A stretch of 33,328 nucleotides of DNA, taken from positions 1 to 33,328 of the IMG/VR virus record IMGVR_UViG_3300028571_000005. The stretch is one strand, 5' to 3'. Positions 1-8,694 of the stretch are shown one piece after another. Made by a program: the position numbers and the translations under genes. The stretch's first letter is position 1; each line of letters starts with the position of its first letter. The notes beneath the pieces were generated by a model. The model was given only the letters and a program-made list of their open reading frames with translations. It was not told the origin of the DNA and searched no databases. This stretch comes from a virus.

Positions 1-71
1 CACCATCACCGGTGACGCCCTGGATGCGTTGTGGGTCGTCGACTCCGCTCTGGGGTACCGACGAGAGAAAG
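1..71. repeat. Direct terminal overlap, left copy (identical to 33258-33328)
   Basis: The first 71 bases are identical to the last 71. The reading frame of the tail chaperone T domain runs through the right copy and continues past the left copy to its stop at 119-121, so joining the ends restores a gene. This is what an assembler leaves on a circular or circularly permuted genome. A genuine 71-bp physical terminal repeat placed inside a gene is less likely. Unique length is about 33,257 bp. Confidence 0.95.
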
Positions 72-121
72 AGCAAGAGGCGGCCGCAGCTGAAGCGGCC
101 GCGAGAGCGAGGGCCTCGTGA
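1..121 (+). CDS. Tail assembly chaperone T domain, C-terminal end (gene cut by the window)
   Basis: Reading in the frame of codon 2-4, this stretch encodes the last 39 residues of the frameshifted chaperone product, ending in an Ala/Arg/Glu-rich helix (…EKEQEAAAAEAAARARAS) and TGA at 119-121. It has no start of its own here. After joining the contig ends it continues 33016-33328. Its stop overlaps the GTG start of the tape measure gene (GTGA), the expected neighbour of a gpT-like domain. Confidence 0.85.
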   Translation, partial: TITGDALDALWVVDSALGYRREKEQEAAAAEAAARARAS

Positions 122-1650
122 GCATCGACATGCGCTACTCCATCGCCGTCGACGCCCAGCAGGCCGACGCCGAGCTGGCCCGCCTGCACAAGTCGGCGAC
201 CACGCTGGCCGGGTCAGAGGACCGGCTGGCTGCGTCGACGACGGCAGCAACGGCGGCTGTCGTCAAACAGGGCGACGCGGCCGCAGCGACGGCTGTCAAA
301 ACCGAGACCCTGCGCCAGCGTATCGGGAAAATGCCAGACGTTCTCGGCAAACAGGCCGCCGCCATCTCGCTGGTGTCGTCGTCGATGGAGGGGCAGAACG
401 GCCAAATCGGCAAGCTTGTCGCCGGGGCTGGCCAGATGGCGGCCGCTTACGGGGCTGGTGGTCCATACGCCCTCGCCCTGGTCGGCGGGATGGCTCTCGT
501 CGGACAGCTCACCGCCCACTGGAAGGCGCTGAACGACGAGGAGGAGCGGGCTCAGCGGCTGCAATACGCCGGGGTCGACGCCGCCACCACCGAGCGCGAC
601 CGGCTGCAGAAGCGATTGGTGGACCTGCGGCGGGAGGCTGACCCTGTCGCCGCCGCCAAGGCCGACCGCGACGCCGCCGTCGCCGCCATCCAGAAGCTCG
701 AGGCCCAGACCAGGGGCCTCGAGGTCGCTGCGATGCAGTACGGGGTGAGCGTCGACGACTCGCGCGAGATGAGGGCACGGGCCGGCATCCAGCGGGGCCA
801 ACTCGCCCTGATGCGCGAGGAGCTGGACCTGCGCGACCGCATCGCCGCCAAAGGCAAAGCCATCACGGCCGTCGAGAAGCCCAAGGTAACGGGCCGCGGG
901 CTAGCGACGGCAGCCAAGGCTGACACCACAGTCTCCGACGAGGCGGCCGCGCGCCTCGCCGAGAACGCCGAGGTGGCCCAGCAGGAAATCGACGAACGCC
1001 GCCGCGCACAGGATGCCATCGACGCCATCGACGAGGAGGCGCTGGAGCGTCGCCTGGACCGCGAGCAGCGAATCGCCGACAACGAGGAGCGATTCCGCAA
1101 CCAGAACTATGAGCAGGCCAAGCAGGCCGCCGCCGACCAGGTTGCCATTCAGCAGGGGTACGCGAACGCCGCCATCGGCATCTTCGCGTCGTCGTCGCAG
1201 CAGCTCATCGCCGACCTCATCGGGGGGCAGGAGCAGGCGCTGGAGAAAATGGGCGCGAACATCCTCTCCCAGGCCGGGACCTTTGTCGTCGGCGAGGGAG
1301 TCAAGGCCGCATCGGCTGGTGCTGCACGGCTGCTGATGGGCGACCCGACCGGCGCCGCCACCCTGGCCGGCGGGCTGGGCATCGTCGGACTCGGGGCCAG
1401 CATGGGCGGGCTCGGGGCCTGGTGGGCCGGGATGCTCGGGGGCGCCGGCAGTGGGTCCCAGCGTGGACCGAGCGACCGTGGGGTCCCGTCCGGGTTCTCG
1501 GGCGGTGGCGGTGGCGGGAGCGGTGGGACGAACATCACCGTCGTGTATGCTGGCGCCAGTGGGCCGACCGCTGACCACGGGGCCCGAGCGGTCACCGATG
1601 CCAACGAGCGAGCCCGTGACCGGCAACTGCGACGCCCCGAGGTCCGATGA
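118..1650 (+). CDS. Tail tape measure protein
   Basis: A 510-residue protein expected to set tail length and to occupy the lumen of the tail tube. The N-terminus (about residues 1-25) resembles the self-pairing start of many tape measures (…VDAQQADAELARL). Residues ~150-345 are charged, heptad-like and rich in Ala/Glu/Arg/Gln, as in a long coiled coil. Residues ~350-445 are hydrophobic and Gly/Ala-rich, a typical membrane-active tape-measure segment, and ~447-470 is a Gly/Ser linker. It starts at GTG 118 overlapping the chaperone stop; an ATG at 130 is the alternative. It lies between the frameshifted chaperone and tip genes, the canonical position. It is short for the family; at about 0.15 nm per residue it would suit a tail near 75 nm (inference). 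Confidence 0.88.
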   Translation: MSIDMRYSIAVDAQQADAELARLHKSATTLAGSEDRLAASTTAATAAVVKQGDAAAATAVKTETLRQRIGKMPDVLGKQAAAISLVSSSMEGQNGQIGKLVAGAGQMAAAYGAGGPYALALVGGMALVGQLTAHWKALNDEEERAQRLQYAGVDAATTERDRLQKRLVDLRREADPVAAAKADRDAAVAAIQKLEAQTRGLEVAAMQYGVSVDDSREMRARAGIQRGQLALMREELDLRDRIAAKGKAITAVEKPKVTGRGLATAAKADTTVSDEAAARLAENAEVAQQEIDERRRAQDAIDAIDEEALERRLDREQRIADNEERFRNQNYEQAKQAAADQVAIQQGYANAAIGIFASSSQQLIADLIGGQEQALEKMGANILSQAGTFVVGEGVKAASAGAARLLMGDPTGAATLAGGLGIVGLGASMGGLGAWWAGMLGGAGSGSQRGPSDRGVPSGFSGGGGGGSGGTNITVVYAGASGPTADHGARAVTDANERARDRQLRRPEVR

Positions 1651-2435
1651 GCTACCCGCTGATTCGACGCGCCGTCACCATCACGACGGCAAACCAAAAC
1701 ATCCGCCTCAACGAGGGTGGGGTACTCTACACAGCCCTCGTCACCCCCGGGGTGTATTGGGTTCGCGACTCTGGCGCCGACTCGCTCAACCTCGCCGTCA
1801 AGGCTGCCATCGAGGCCGTCACCCCGACGAACACCTACGCCATCACCACCGTCGCCAGCATCGACCCGACGCTCCCGAATGCCACCACCACCATCACCCA
1901 GACGGGTGGCGCGACGTTCTCCATCGCGGCCGCGTCGGTGCTGACCACGTTCCCGATGCACGCCCTCGGGTTCGCCGTCAACACCGCCCTCGACACGTCG
2001 CCCAAGGTGTCCACGAAGTCGGCGTCGGGGCTGTGGGTGAGCAACGACATGCTCACCATCGACGAGCCCGACGAGACCGGCGAGGTATTCGGCGACCTCC
2101 CGTCGCGCGGCGGGGTGGTATTCGCTGGCTCGCAGTCCGAGGAGTGGGAGATGTACCGGTGGGCCGTCGCCTACGTCGCCCGGGCGCGCACTTGGCTGGA
2201 AGGCAACACCAGCGACCCGAACGCCACCTGGCAGGCGTTCTGGCGGTACCTGCGCACCGGGGCAGTCCTCGAGCTCGCCCGCCTCGACGCGGTCACACGG
2301 GCCGAGACGGCGATGTCGGGGCAGTGGGTGGCCGACAAGGCGACCAGGGCGAACGTCGGGCCCGTGCGCCGCGCCGCCGGGTCGCCCATCTACTCGTGGC
2401 CGATGGTGTTCCAGAAATGGATTGAGCCGACGTGA
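1647..2435 (+). CDS. Minor tail protein, distal-tail position
   Basis: A 262-residue protein whose ATG overlaps the tape measure stop (ATGA). I recognise no catalytic motif. The first half is rich in Thr, Val and Ala with alternating hydrophobic residues, suggesting beta-strands; the second half is more helical and contains an acidic segment (DEPDETGEVFGDL, about residues 138-150). The gene directly after the tape measure in siphoviruses usually encodes the distal tail protein linking tube and baseplate hub. I propose that role from position only; a tail-tip enzyme or another minor tail protein is possible. Confidence 0.55.
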   Translation: MSYPLIRRAVTITTANQNIRLNEGGVLYTALVTPGVYWVRDSGADSLNLAVKAAIEAVTPTNTYAITTVASIDPTLPNATTTITQTGGATFSIAAASVLTTFPMHALGFAVNTALDTSPKVSTKSASGLWVSNDMLTIDEPDETGEVFGDLPSRGGVVFAGSQSEEWEMYRWAVAYVARARTWLEGNTSDPNATWQAFWRYLRTGAVLELARLDAVTRAETAMSGQWVADKATRANVGPVRRAAGSPIYSWPMVFQKWIEPT

Positions 2436-4702
2436 CGTTTTCCACCCACCTCCTCTCAGCCTCAGGCAAGTCGCTCCGATTGACGGTCTCCGTCGACGGG
2501 GTCCCTCTCGATTTCACCGCGTCGATGGCATTGGCTGCCCCTGCATCGCCTGCCATCGACGGTCGCGGGATGCTCGTCAGCGTCGACGAGAGCACCACCA
2601 CCCTCGACCGGCAGAAACGAATCCAGGTTGGTGGCGGGTTCGTCGCCGTCGTCCAAGACCGCGACAACATCCTCCGCAACCTGTTCGCGACCCGCTCATT
2701 CCGCACGACGTGGGTGACCGCCAACGCATCGCGCACGGCCACCACCATCATCGTCTACGACACCGCTGCGTTCCCCGCCGCTGGCGTCGTCTACATCGCT
2801 GGCGAGACCATCGAATACACCGGAAAAACATCTGGGCCTGACACGCTCACCGGCTGCACCAGGGGCGCCTACGGGTCGCCTGCCCAGGCGCACCGAGGCG
2901 GGACCGAGCAGGGCGCGTCGGTGTTTCTCGTCCCTCCCTCGTGGCTGGGTCGACGGGTGCGCCTCGTCGGTACGTTCGACGACGACAACGGGGTCCCAGA
3001 CACATCGACCGCCGAGACGATCGGGACATTCCGCATGGAGCGTGCTCCCGTCGAGGATGGGCAGGGGCGCTGGGAGCTGCGCTGCTCGCACCTCTCCGAC
3101 GAGTTTGGCCGTCGCAAGGTCGGGAGCGGGCTCAAGGAAATCAAGACCCCAGGGACGCGCGCCGTCTACAGCGTCGACGGCAGCGGGGTCAAAATCATCA
3201 CCCTCGTCACCCTCGATGGTGTCGCCGCACTGCTCACCCAGGGGACCTATCCCACCCACCTGATAGTTCAGTCGGCAGGTCGAGGGCGGACCATTTTCCC
3301 TATCAAATCCGTGACCAATGGAGCGACGGGCGACATCATCGAGTTGTACGCCCAGCACCTCACTGAGCAGGGGCGCTTGCTCGTGTCGGATGCGTGGTGG
3401 GTGTTCGAGACTGGCGGGACAGCATCGGCGCTGGAGCGGCTTGAAATCGAATGGGTCAAACACGTCTGCCTGCTGGAGGGCGGGACCCCGGCGAACCTCC
3501 TGACGTACGCGCTTGCCAGCATCGTCGGCGACGGGACGAATGGGGCCAATGACGTCCTGGGTGGCGTGGAGCCGACCGTTCTTGGCGGGCCCGGGTTCCG
3601 CTTCGGGGCTGGGATGCCCGGCGCTGAGATTGACACTGCATCCCTCACGACATCATCCATCCCCGTCGGGTGGACGTGGGTTATCGACGAGGAGCTATCC
3701 GTTGCCGAAATCGTTCGCGATTACTGCCGCGACAGCAACACCGCCGCTGTGTTCACCGCTGCCGGGCTGCTCTCGTTCAAGCCGCTGACTAAGCAGCGCT
3801 CAACTGCGGTGGCGACCATCAACGAGAACGACGTCATGGGCGCTATCAAAGCGTTCATCGCCGAGGAAGCGATTTTCGGGCGGGCTCGATTGGAGTGTGG
3901 GTATGACCCGATTGACGCTGAGTTTGAGGCCACAATCGACGTCATCGACGAGGAAATCTCGGCCACCTATGCCCCCGCCGAGGGCTCGCTGGTGCTCCAG
4001 TCGCGTTCCATCATGGTGGACCCGATTGCGACGGGCGGGGAAGGCACGCTACTGCGGCCCACGACGTCGGTAGACGAGATTCTTCCTGACCTCCGTCGCT
4101 CCATGCTGGATAACCGAGGTGGGTCTCTCTACCTGCGTTTCCGCACCGATGCGCGCCATGTCCTGCGCGGCCTTGGTGACCTCGTCGCCATTGTATTCCC
4201 GTCGGTCAGCGATTTCCGTGGCGGTGATTGCACGAGCGTTCTCGGGCGCATCATGGAGCGGACACCAAACTGGCAGGACCTCACGGTTGAACTCGTCGTT
4301 ATCGTCGAGGAAGCTCTCTTCCATTTTGCCCCGTTCGGTGTCGCCACCACCGTCGATGCTCCCGCTGCCGGTGTGCAGGTCTGCCATCTCTCGACGACGG
4401 ACTTTGGCGGGAGCACGACACCCGCCGCATCGTTCCGTGTCGGGGATGCTCTCGTCGTCTATGATCCTGCTGCCAACACCATGCGGGCGAACACGGTGCT
4501 GGTAACGGCGACGAATAACGTCGGGAACCTCACGGTGCAGGACCTCTCTGGCGCCGTCCTCCCCATCGTTGCCGGCGAGGTGCTGATGTATGCCTACGCC
4601 GTCACCGACGCCAACGTCTCGTTTGACGGTTTCGCCGTCAGTGAATACGTCGGGCTCGACGGCATCAATAGTTTCGTCGATGGCCTGACGAGGTGGCGCT
4701 GA
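2432..4702 (+). CDS. Tail tip / baseplate hub-like protein
   Basis: A 756-residue protein starting at GTG 2432, overlapping the previous stop. Its size and position, second after the tape measure, match the central tip (hub) protein that caps the tube and carries fibres. Residues ~110-154 hold a small module with the pattern GVVYIAGETIEYTG … LTGCTRGAYGS, which I know from many phage structural proteins as a short repeated beta module. Residues ~660-735 look like a second beta-rich module (FRVGDALVVYDP … VAGEVLMYAY). The middle is mixed alpha/beta and has no peptidoglycan-hydrolase signature I can recognise. Role is inferred from context. Confidence 0.65.
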   Translation: MTFSTHLLSASGKSLRLTVSVDGVPLDFTASMALAAPASPAIDGRGMLVSVDESTTTLDRQKRIQVGGGFVAVVQDRDNILRNLFATRSFRTTWVTANASRTATTIIVYDTAAFPAAGVVYIAGETIEYTGKTSGPDTLTGCTRGAYGSPAQAHRGGTEQGASVFLVPPSWLGRRVRLVGTFDDDNGVPDTSTAETIGTFRMERAPVEDGQGRWELRCSHLSDEFGRRKVGSGLKEIKTPGTRAVYSVDGSGVKIITLVTLDGVAALLTQGTYPTHLIVQSAGRGRTIFPIKSVTNGATGDIIELYAQHLTEQGRLLVSDAWWVFETGGTASALERLEIEWVKHVCLLEGGTPANLLTYALASIVGDGTNGANDVLGGVEPTVLGGPGFRFGAGMPGAEIDTASLTTSSIPVGWTWVIDEELSVAEIVRDYCRDSNTAAVFTAAGLLSFKPLTKQRSTAVATINENDVMGAIKAFIAEEAIFGRARLECGYDPIDAEFEATIDVIDEEISATYAPAEGSLVLQSRSIMVDPIATGGEGTLLRPTTSVDEILPDLRRSMLDNRGGSLYLRFRTDARHVLRGLGDLVAIVFPSVSDFRGGDCTSVLGRIMERTPNWQDLTVELVVIVEEALFHFAPFGVATTVDAPAAGVQVCHLSTTDFGGSTTPAASFRVGDALVVYDPAANTMRANTVLVTATNNVGNLTVQDLSGAVLPIVAGEVLMYAYAVTDANVSFDGFAVSEYVGLDGINSFVDGLTRWR

Positions 4703-6075
4703 TGGCTATCCTGAAAAACACCGTGTTCGTTGGCTCGCCCATCTACGACGTCGACCCCGGCGCCGAAACGTGGGCCCGCACCCTCAGCAACGCCCAAGGA
4801 GACATTGCCGGGGCACTCGCGCTGCTCACCGACAACACGGAGGGCGACCACATCAACCACAGTGGGGGCATCCAGGGCGCGCTGCTGGGTATCCCCTGGG
4901 TCAACCAGGCCATGGGCGTCGGGCTGGGGCTCGATAGTGGGGGCGGGAAAAACGGCGGGGTGGTGTCCGGCGACATCTACAACTTTTTTCACATCGTCGT
5001 CATCGAACCCGGTGAGACTGAGGTGCGCGTCGAGATGACGCTGGCCAACCTCATCGACGGGTTCAATCCGCGCGGCCGCCTCTCGCTCGCCACCGACATC
5101 ACCACCGCCGTCGGGGACGACCTCGAACTGGCGATGCTCGACGGGGCTGGGGCCGGGCAGCGGACGTTCTCGTGCCTATTCACTGGGTGCGCCGCTGGTG
5201 TCGCGCTGTTCACGTTCTCGCTCGATTGCGAGCGCGAATCCGACAGCACCGTCCTCACCGACTCGACGGAAATCATCGACGTCATCATTCGCAAAAACCG
5301 TGAGGGTGTCGCCAAGCTGCAGGCCGCCCGCGACACCTCGGACCCGGTGCCTGTTGAGGCGCCAGCGTCGACGGAGGCGCTGTTTTTCCAGCAGATGGAT
5401 TCGGCGGTGTTCGCCCTCACCTTTGGCGAGCAGGCTCTCACCGGGTGGGCGACGTCGCGCCTCGACCGCAGCATCAACGGGGTCCTCGAGAACCTCACCG
5501 CCGCCCCCGCCGGCACCAATGCCGGGTACACCCACACCGAGAGCGCCCTCGTCGGCCCGACGCGCGACCGGTTCCGCGCCTTCACGCGCAAGACGTTCCC
5601 GAACGAGCCCATCCCCGTCATTCCCGTGATGTCGTTGTGCTTCGGTGGCATCAAGGACGACGGGGGATACCTCGTCAACCCGTCGTCGGGTGCGTCCGTT
5701 GCCGCCCGTCGAGCGTTCGCACCGTTCGCGGCGTCGGCTGCGTCGACGCAATTGGGAACCGCACGGTGCCGCATGCCCGACGTCCCTGATGGGGCGTCGT
5801 CGGTGCTGCGGTTCGCCATCCTCGCCGGCCAGTCGTCTGGTGTGGGGTGGACCAACATCCGCGCCCAGATGCAGATGGGCAGTGAGACCATCTCTGCCGC
5901 CACAGCCCTCACCCCGCTGACCGGTGCGTCCCACCTGGCGCTCCTCACTGGCACGGCCCTCGACATGAGGCGGGACCAGCGCGACAAATTGCAGGTGTTC
6001 CTGTCTCAGGTCGCCGGGGCGTGGAACGACACAAACTACTGTCTGCTGGCCGCCGCCGTCTGGATTCAGGAATGA
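4702..6075 (+). CDS. Putative minor tail / tip protein, unknown family
   Basis: A 457-residue protein. I chose ATG 4702, which shares a base with the upstream TGA (TGATG), over an in-frame GTG at 4693. It is rich in Ala, Gly, Thr and Asp with no transmembrane segment. A glycine-rich loop (GLGLDSGGGKNGG) lies near residue 75 and the last 60 residues look beta-rich. It is coupled to the hub gene and to the following gene, so it is probably part of the tail tip or a receptor-contacting structure. No family is recognised. Confidence 0.6.
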   Translation: MAILKNTVFVGSPIYDVDPGAETWARTLSNAQGDIAGALALLTDNTEGDHINHSGGIQGALLGIPWVNQAMGVGLGLDSGGGKNGGVVSGDIYNFFHIVVIEPGETEVRVEMTLANLIDGFNPRGRLSLATDITTAVGDDLELAMLDGAGAGQRTFSCLFTGCAAGVALFTFSLDCERESDSTVLTDSTEIIDVIIRKNREGVAKLQAARDTSDPVPVEAPASTEALFFQQMDSAVFALTFGEQALTGWATSRLDRSINGVLENLTAAPAGTNAGYTHTESALVGPTRDRFRAFTRKTFPNEPIPVIPVMSLCFGGIKDDGGYLVNPSSGASVAARRAFAPFAASAASTQLGTARCRMPDVPDGASSVLRFAILAGQSSGVGWTNIRAQMQMGSETISAATALTPLTGASHLALLTGTALDMRRDQRDKLQVFLSQVAGAWNDTNYCLLAAAVWIQE

Positions 6076-6737
6076 CCTCGCGACTCTTCTCCCGTCGATT
6101 CCTGCCCGCTGAGGCCGTCGTCGTGCACGCTGCCGCGACATCGGAGACCGCCCAGTCTCTCGTCGGGCGCCCACGGTTCGCGTTCGAGATGGCCACGGGC
6201 GCGTCAGCGGTGGCCGGCGAGCTCCCGATGGTCGAGAGCAACCCACAGGGGGGCACCGGGGTCGACATGAGCGGCCCACCATTCGGCCCTGCCCTGCTGC
6301 TGCCAGTCTGGGAGTGGGTCGGGAAACCAGACGGCGGGACGTCGCCAGCGAACTACCTCTCGGCCATCGGGTCGACGACGGCGACACTCCCACGGTTTCG
6401 CCTCTGGAACCGTCCCCACGCCGTCCGCTCCGACGGCAACGCCCCGCTTCAGCAGATGGTGTTTGCCCACCGCACGACGGCCAGTGCGGGCACGTCGACG
6501 GTGCTGCAAATCGTCATCCGCAACATCAACACCGGCATCGAAACGGTATTCACGAAAAACATCAACGCGACCGGGACCAGCGACTACACCGAGACCACCC
6601 TCGTCCCCACCGCGCCAGGCCAGAACGTGTTCGAGATTCGCGCGCGCACCACCTCGGGGACGCGCACCATCAACATCCGCTCCATGCTCCTCGCCGTCGG
6701 GGCCAAGCGCCGCCACGGCCTCACATTCCCCGGGTGA
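6072..6737 (+). CDS. Putative virion protein, beta-sandwich-like C-terminus
   Basis: A 221-residue protein starting at ATG 6072, overlapping the previous stop (ATGA); a longer in-frame start at 6021 would run deep into the upstream gene and is unlikely. Residues ~125-220 alternate hydrophobic and Thr/Ser residues (TSTVLQIVIRNINTG, FEIRARTTSGTRTINIRS), as in a carbohydrate-binding or Ig-like beta sandwich. It closes the tail-tip cluster before the lysis genes. An adhesin or accessory tip protein is plausible but not shown. Confidence 0.55.
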   Translation: MTSRLFSRRFLPAEAVVVHAAATSETAQSLVGRPRFAFEMATGASAVAGELPMVESNPQGGTGVDMSGPPFGPALLLPVWEWVGKPDGGTSPANYLSAIGSTTATLPRFRLWNRPHAVRSDGNAPLQQMVFAHRTTASAGTSTVLQIVIRNINTGIETVFTKNINATGTSDYTETTLVPTAPGQNVFEIRARTTSGTRTINIRSMLLAVGAKRRHGLTFPG

Positions 6738-6741
6738 CCTC

Positions 6742-7566
6742 ATGCTCACGACCGCGCGCCCCGACGTCTCCATCGCCGTCACTGGTGGAGGGACCAACGT
6801 CATCCCCCTCGCTGCTGCTCTGTTCGCCATCATCCGCCGCCTCGTCAGCGAGGGGCGCCACCCCCGGGCCCTGGTGGGCAGCAGCGCTGGCGGGCTGTCG
6901 GTGCTGGGCGCCGCCATGGGCATCGATGAGGAGCGACTGCAGGCCCAGCTGGAGGGCGCATGCAGCCGGGGCCGCCTCATCGATGGCGGGGCCCACAACC
7001 TGCTGACCATCGGGGCCTGGGCGTCCATGCGCGAATTCCGACGCAACGCCGAACTGGTCATCGGGCCCGACACCCGCCTGGGGTCTGCCCGCATCCCCGT
7101 CGCCTGCGTGGTCAGCGACCAGTGGACTGGGCGCCCGCGGCTGATTTCCTCGTGGGAGCACCCGAACGTCCTCGCCGTCGACCTCGCCTGCGCCACCGCC
7201 GCCATCCCCTATGTGTTCGAGCGCCAGAAAATCCGAGGCCTCGACGACCACCACTACGTCGACGGAGGCCTGGCCAAGAATCTCGCGAGTGACGAACTCG
7301 ACCGGTTCGGGTGCCCCGTCGTCTCGCTCCGGTTGCTCGAGCAACCCAGGGTGCCAGCCGAGCCCAATGGACCACTGGGTCGGCTGCTGGCGAACGCTGA
7401 GCTGCTGATGCACGCCAGCAACCACGCATGGGAGAGCGCTCACCCCGGCAGCATCGTCGTCGACGTCCCCGGGGAGAACGGGTTTGACTTCGACCTCTCG
7501 CGCGCCGACTCCGTCCGACGTCGCAAGGCCGGGCAGCTGGCTGGCGAGACCTGCCGCCTGCCCTGA
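6742..7566 (+). CDS. Patatin-like phospholipase
   Basis: A 274-residue protein with the full patatin signature: an oxyanion-hole glycine run TGGGTN (Gly15-17), the nucleophile elbow G-S-S-A-G with Ser48, the conserved ATAAIPYVFE segment (~151-160), and the second half of the catalytic dyad in YVDGG (Asp174). Patatins use a Ser-Asp dyad to cleave acyl chains from phospholipids. It has no signal peptide or membrane segment. It starts 4 nt after the previous stop and lies between the tail-tip genes and a holin-like gene, so it may degrade host membrane lipid at lysis, or it may be a virion enzyme acting at entry. The catalytic assignment is strong; the biological role is inference. Confidence 0.88.
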   Translation: MLTTARPDVSIAVTGGGTNVIPLAAALFAIIRRLVSEGRHPRALVGSSAGGLSVLGAAMGIDEERLQAQLEGACSRGRLIDGGAHNLLTIGAWASMREFRRNAELVIGPDTRLGSARIPVACVVSDQWTGRPRLISSWEHPNVLAVDLACATAAIPYVFERQKIRGLDDHHYVDGGLAKNLASDELDRFGCPVVSLRLLEQPRVPAEPNGPLGRLLANAELLMHASNHAWESAHPGSIVVDVPGENGFDFDLSRADSVRRRKAGQLAGETCRLP

Positions 7567-7599
7567 TGGTCTGGCCAACCTGCGAGGCAGCGGGATAGG

Positions 7600-7630
7600 C
7601 TGGGGGATGCGCGCCACAACACATCCCCAG
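7600..7630 (+). promoter_or_regulatory. Hairpin in the leader of the holin-like gene
   Basis: An imperfect inverted repeat, CTGGGGGATG at 7600-7609 and CATCCCCAG at 7622-7630, can form nine pairs with one bulged G and a 12-nt loop. It ends inside the AGGA that would serve as the ribosome binding site of the gene starting at 7639. Folding would partly hide that site, a plausible way to delay holin synthesis. The effect is inferred; the complementarity is visible. Confidence 0.5.
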
Positions 7631-7638
7631 GACGAAAC

Positions 7639-8028
7639 ATGACCCAAGGCATCGTCAGCACGATCGCCGACAACACCGGGGCCGTCGTCGCCGGCGGGGC
7701 CAGCTCTCTCGGGGCCCTCGCCTTCGCCGCCGGGCAAATCCCAATCCCTGCCGGCCTCCCGTCCGAGCTCGTCTGGGCCGCTGTCACGTTCGGGCCCCCG
7801 TTGGCCTATTTCGGCATCGCCATCCTCAAGGCGACCGCGAGCTACCACGTCACCCGTCGGCTCCGCGCCCAGGAGCGGGCCAACAAACTTCTCGAGGCCG
7901 GCCACGCCGTCGACGATGACGACGTCGAGCGCCACCTCGACGCCGCCGACCACCACGCCAGCTGGGCCAGCGCCCTCGGGCACGCCACCAGCGAGGTCGA
8001 CAGCGCCCGGAAGCGCAAGGCCTCGTGA
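7639..8028 (+). CDS. Holin-like small membrane protein
   Basis: A 129-residue protein with two hydrophobic segments suited to membrane spanning: about residues 13-35 (Gly/Ala-rich, uncharged) and 43-66 (ELVWAAVTFGPPLAYFGIAIL). A long charged C-terminal tail contains an acidic patch VDDDDVE and ends in KRKAS. Two helices plus a hydrophilic tail, directly before a gene for a candidate wall-degrading peptidase and after a phospholipase, is the layout of a phage holin. It is preceded by 72 non-coding bases with a hairpin overlapping its ribosome binding site, and its stop overlaps the next start (GTGA). Sequence identity alone would not prove a holin. Confidence 0.68.
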   Translation: MTQGIVSTIADNTGAVVAGGASSLGALAFAAGQIPIPAGLPSELVWAAVTFGPPLAYFGIAILKATASYHVTRRLRAQERANKLLEAGHAVDDDDVERHLDAADHHASWASALGHATSEVDSARKRKAS

Positions 8029-8663
8029 GCGCGCTCACCCGCCTCGGGTACGCCGACCCTCCCCGGGTACTGCACCAGGGGGCCAGCCAGTGGAGAGACC
8101 GCCTCGTCGGGCTCTCCGCCGACAAAAAACGCCACACCATGGGCAAGGTCGGGTGCGCCATCACCGACGTCGCCCAGGCCGTCCTCATCGTGCGCCAGGA
8201 GCACGCCACGCCCATCACCGTCCAGGCCAGAGGTCTCAATGCATCACCCCCGGTGTGGACGCCGGACCGGCCCGCGTCCGCCCGCATTGGGCGGCTGGTG
8301 CGCGCACAGGGCCTGCGGTGCGACGACCTCCCCATCGGCGATGACGGGGACGACATCTACACCGACCTCGACACCGCCGCCCACCGTGAGGCCATCATCA
8401 CCACCCTCAAGGCGCGCGGGGTGTGCATGCTGTGGGTCGACACCGACTCCTCCGACCTCGACACCGGCGGGAAACACTGGGTGCTCGCCCATGCCGCCCT
8501 CCTCGACGAGAGGGCCAAGGGCATCGTCGGGGTCGTCCACGTCTGCGACCCGGCCACGGCCCGTGTTGAGGGGCTGGACCTGCGGACGCTGAGCGGGTGC
8601 GTGATGTGGGGCAGCCGCCCTCGTCCCTACGCCGTCCGAGCTGTCCGCCCGATTCTGCGTTGA
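8025..8663 (+). CDS. C39/papain-like cysteine peptidase, candidate endolysin
   Basis: A 212-residue protein with the arrangement of a papain-fold peptidase of the C39-like type: the nucleophile in TMGKVGCAITDVA (Cys44 at the start of a helix), the catalytic His in GGKHWVLAHAA (His151), and a following acidic residue in VCDPA (Asp175). Such single-domain proteins beginning a helix with GC-x-x-T-D are frequent in phages. It has no signal peptide and overlaps the holin-like gene by GTGA, so export through holin lesions is expected. Cleavage of a peptidoglycan peptide bridge is the likely activity, making it an endolysin without an amidase or muramidase domain. The substrate is inferred from context. 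A promoter sits over its stop codon. Confidence 0.72.
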   Translation: MSALTRLGYADPPRVLHQGASQWRDRLVGLSADKKRHTMGKVGCAITDVAQAVLIVRQEHATPITVQARGLNASPPVWTPDRPASARIGRLVRAQGLRCDDLPIGDDGDDIYTDLDTAAHREAIITTLKARGVCMLWVDTDSSDLDTGGKHWVLAHAALLDERAKGIVGVVHVCDPATARVEGLDLRTLSGCVMWGSRPRPYAVRAVRPILR

Positions 8664-8688
8664 CTACGACGACGACAGTGCCTAGATT
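8660..8688 (+). promoter_or_regulatory. Candidate promoter P1 (TTGACT-17-TAGATT)
   Basis: The -35 TTGACT (8660-8665) overlaps the TGA stop of the peptidase gene. A 17-nt spacer leads to TAGATT (8683-8688), a TAnnnT -10 element. Five of six bases match the -35 consensus at ideal spacing. Transcription would begin near 8695 and meet a strong terminator at 8740-8769. Confidence 0.6.
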
Positions 8689-8694
8689 CGGCTG

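Noticed and set aside
1-71. A biological 71-bp terminal repeat such as a packaging end
   Set aside because: It lies inside a chaperone reading frame that is only complete after merging the two copies; an assembly overlap is the simpler explanation.
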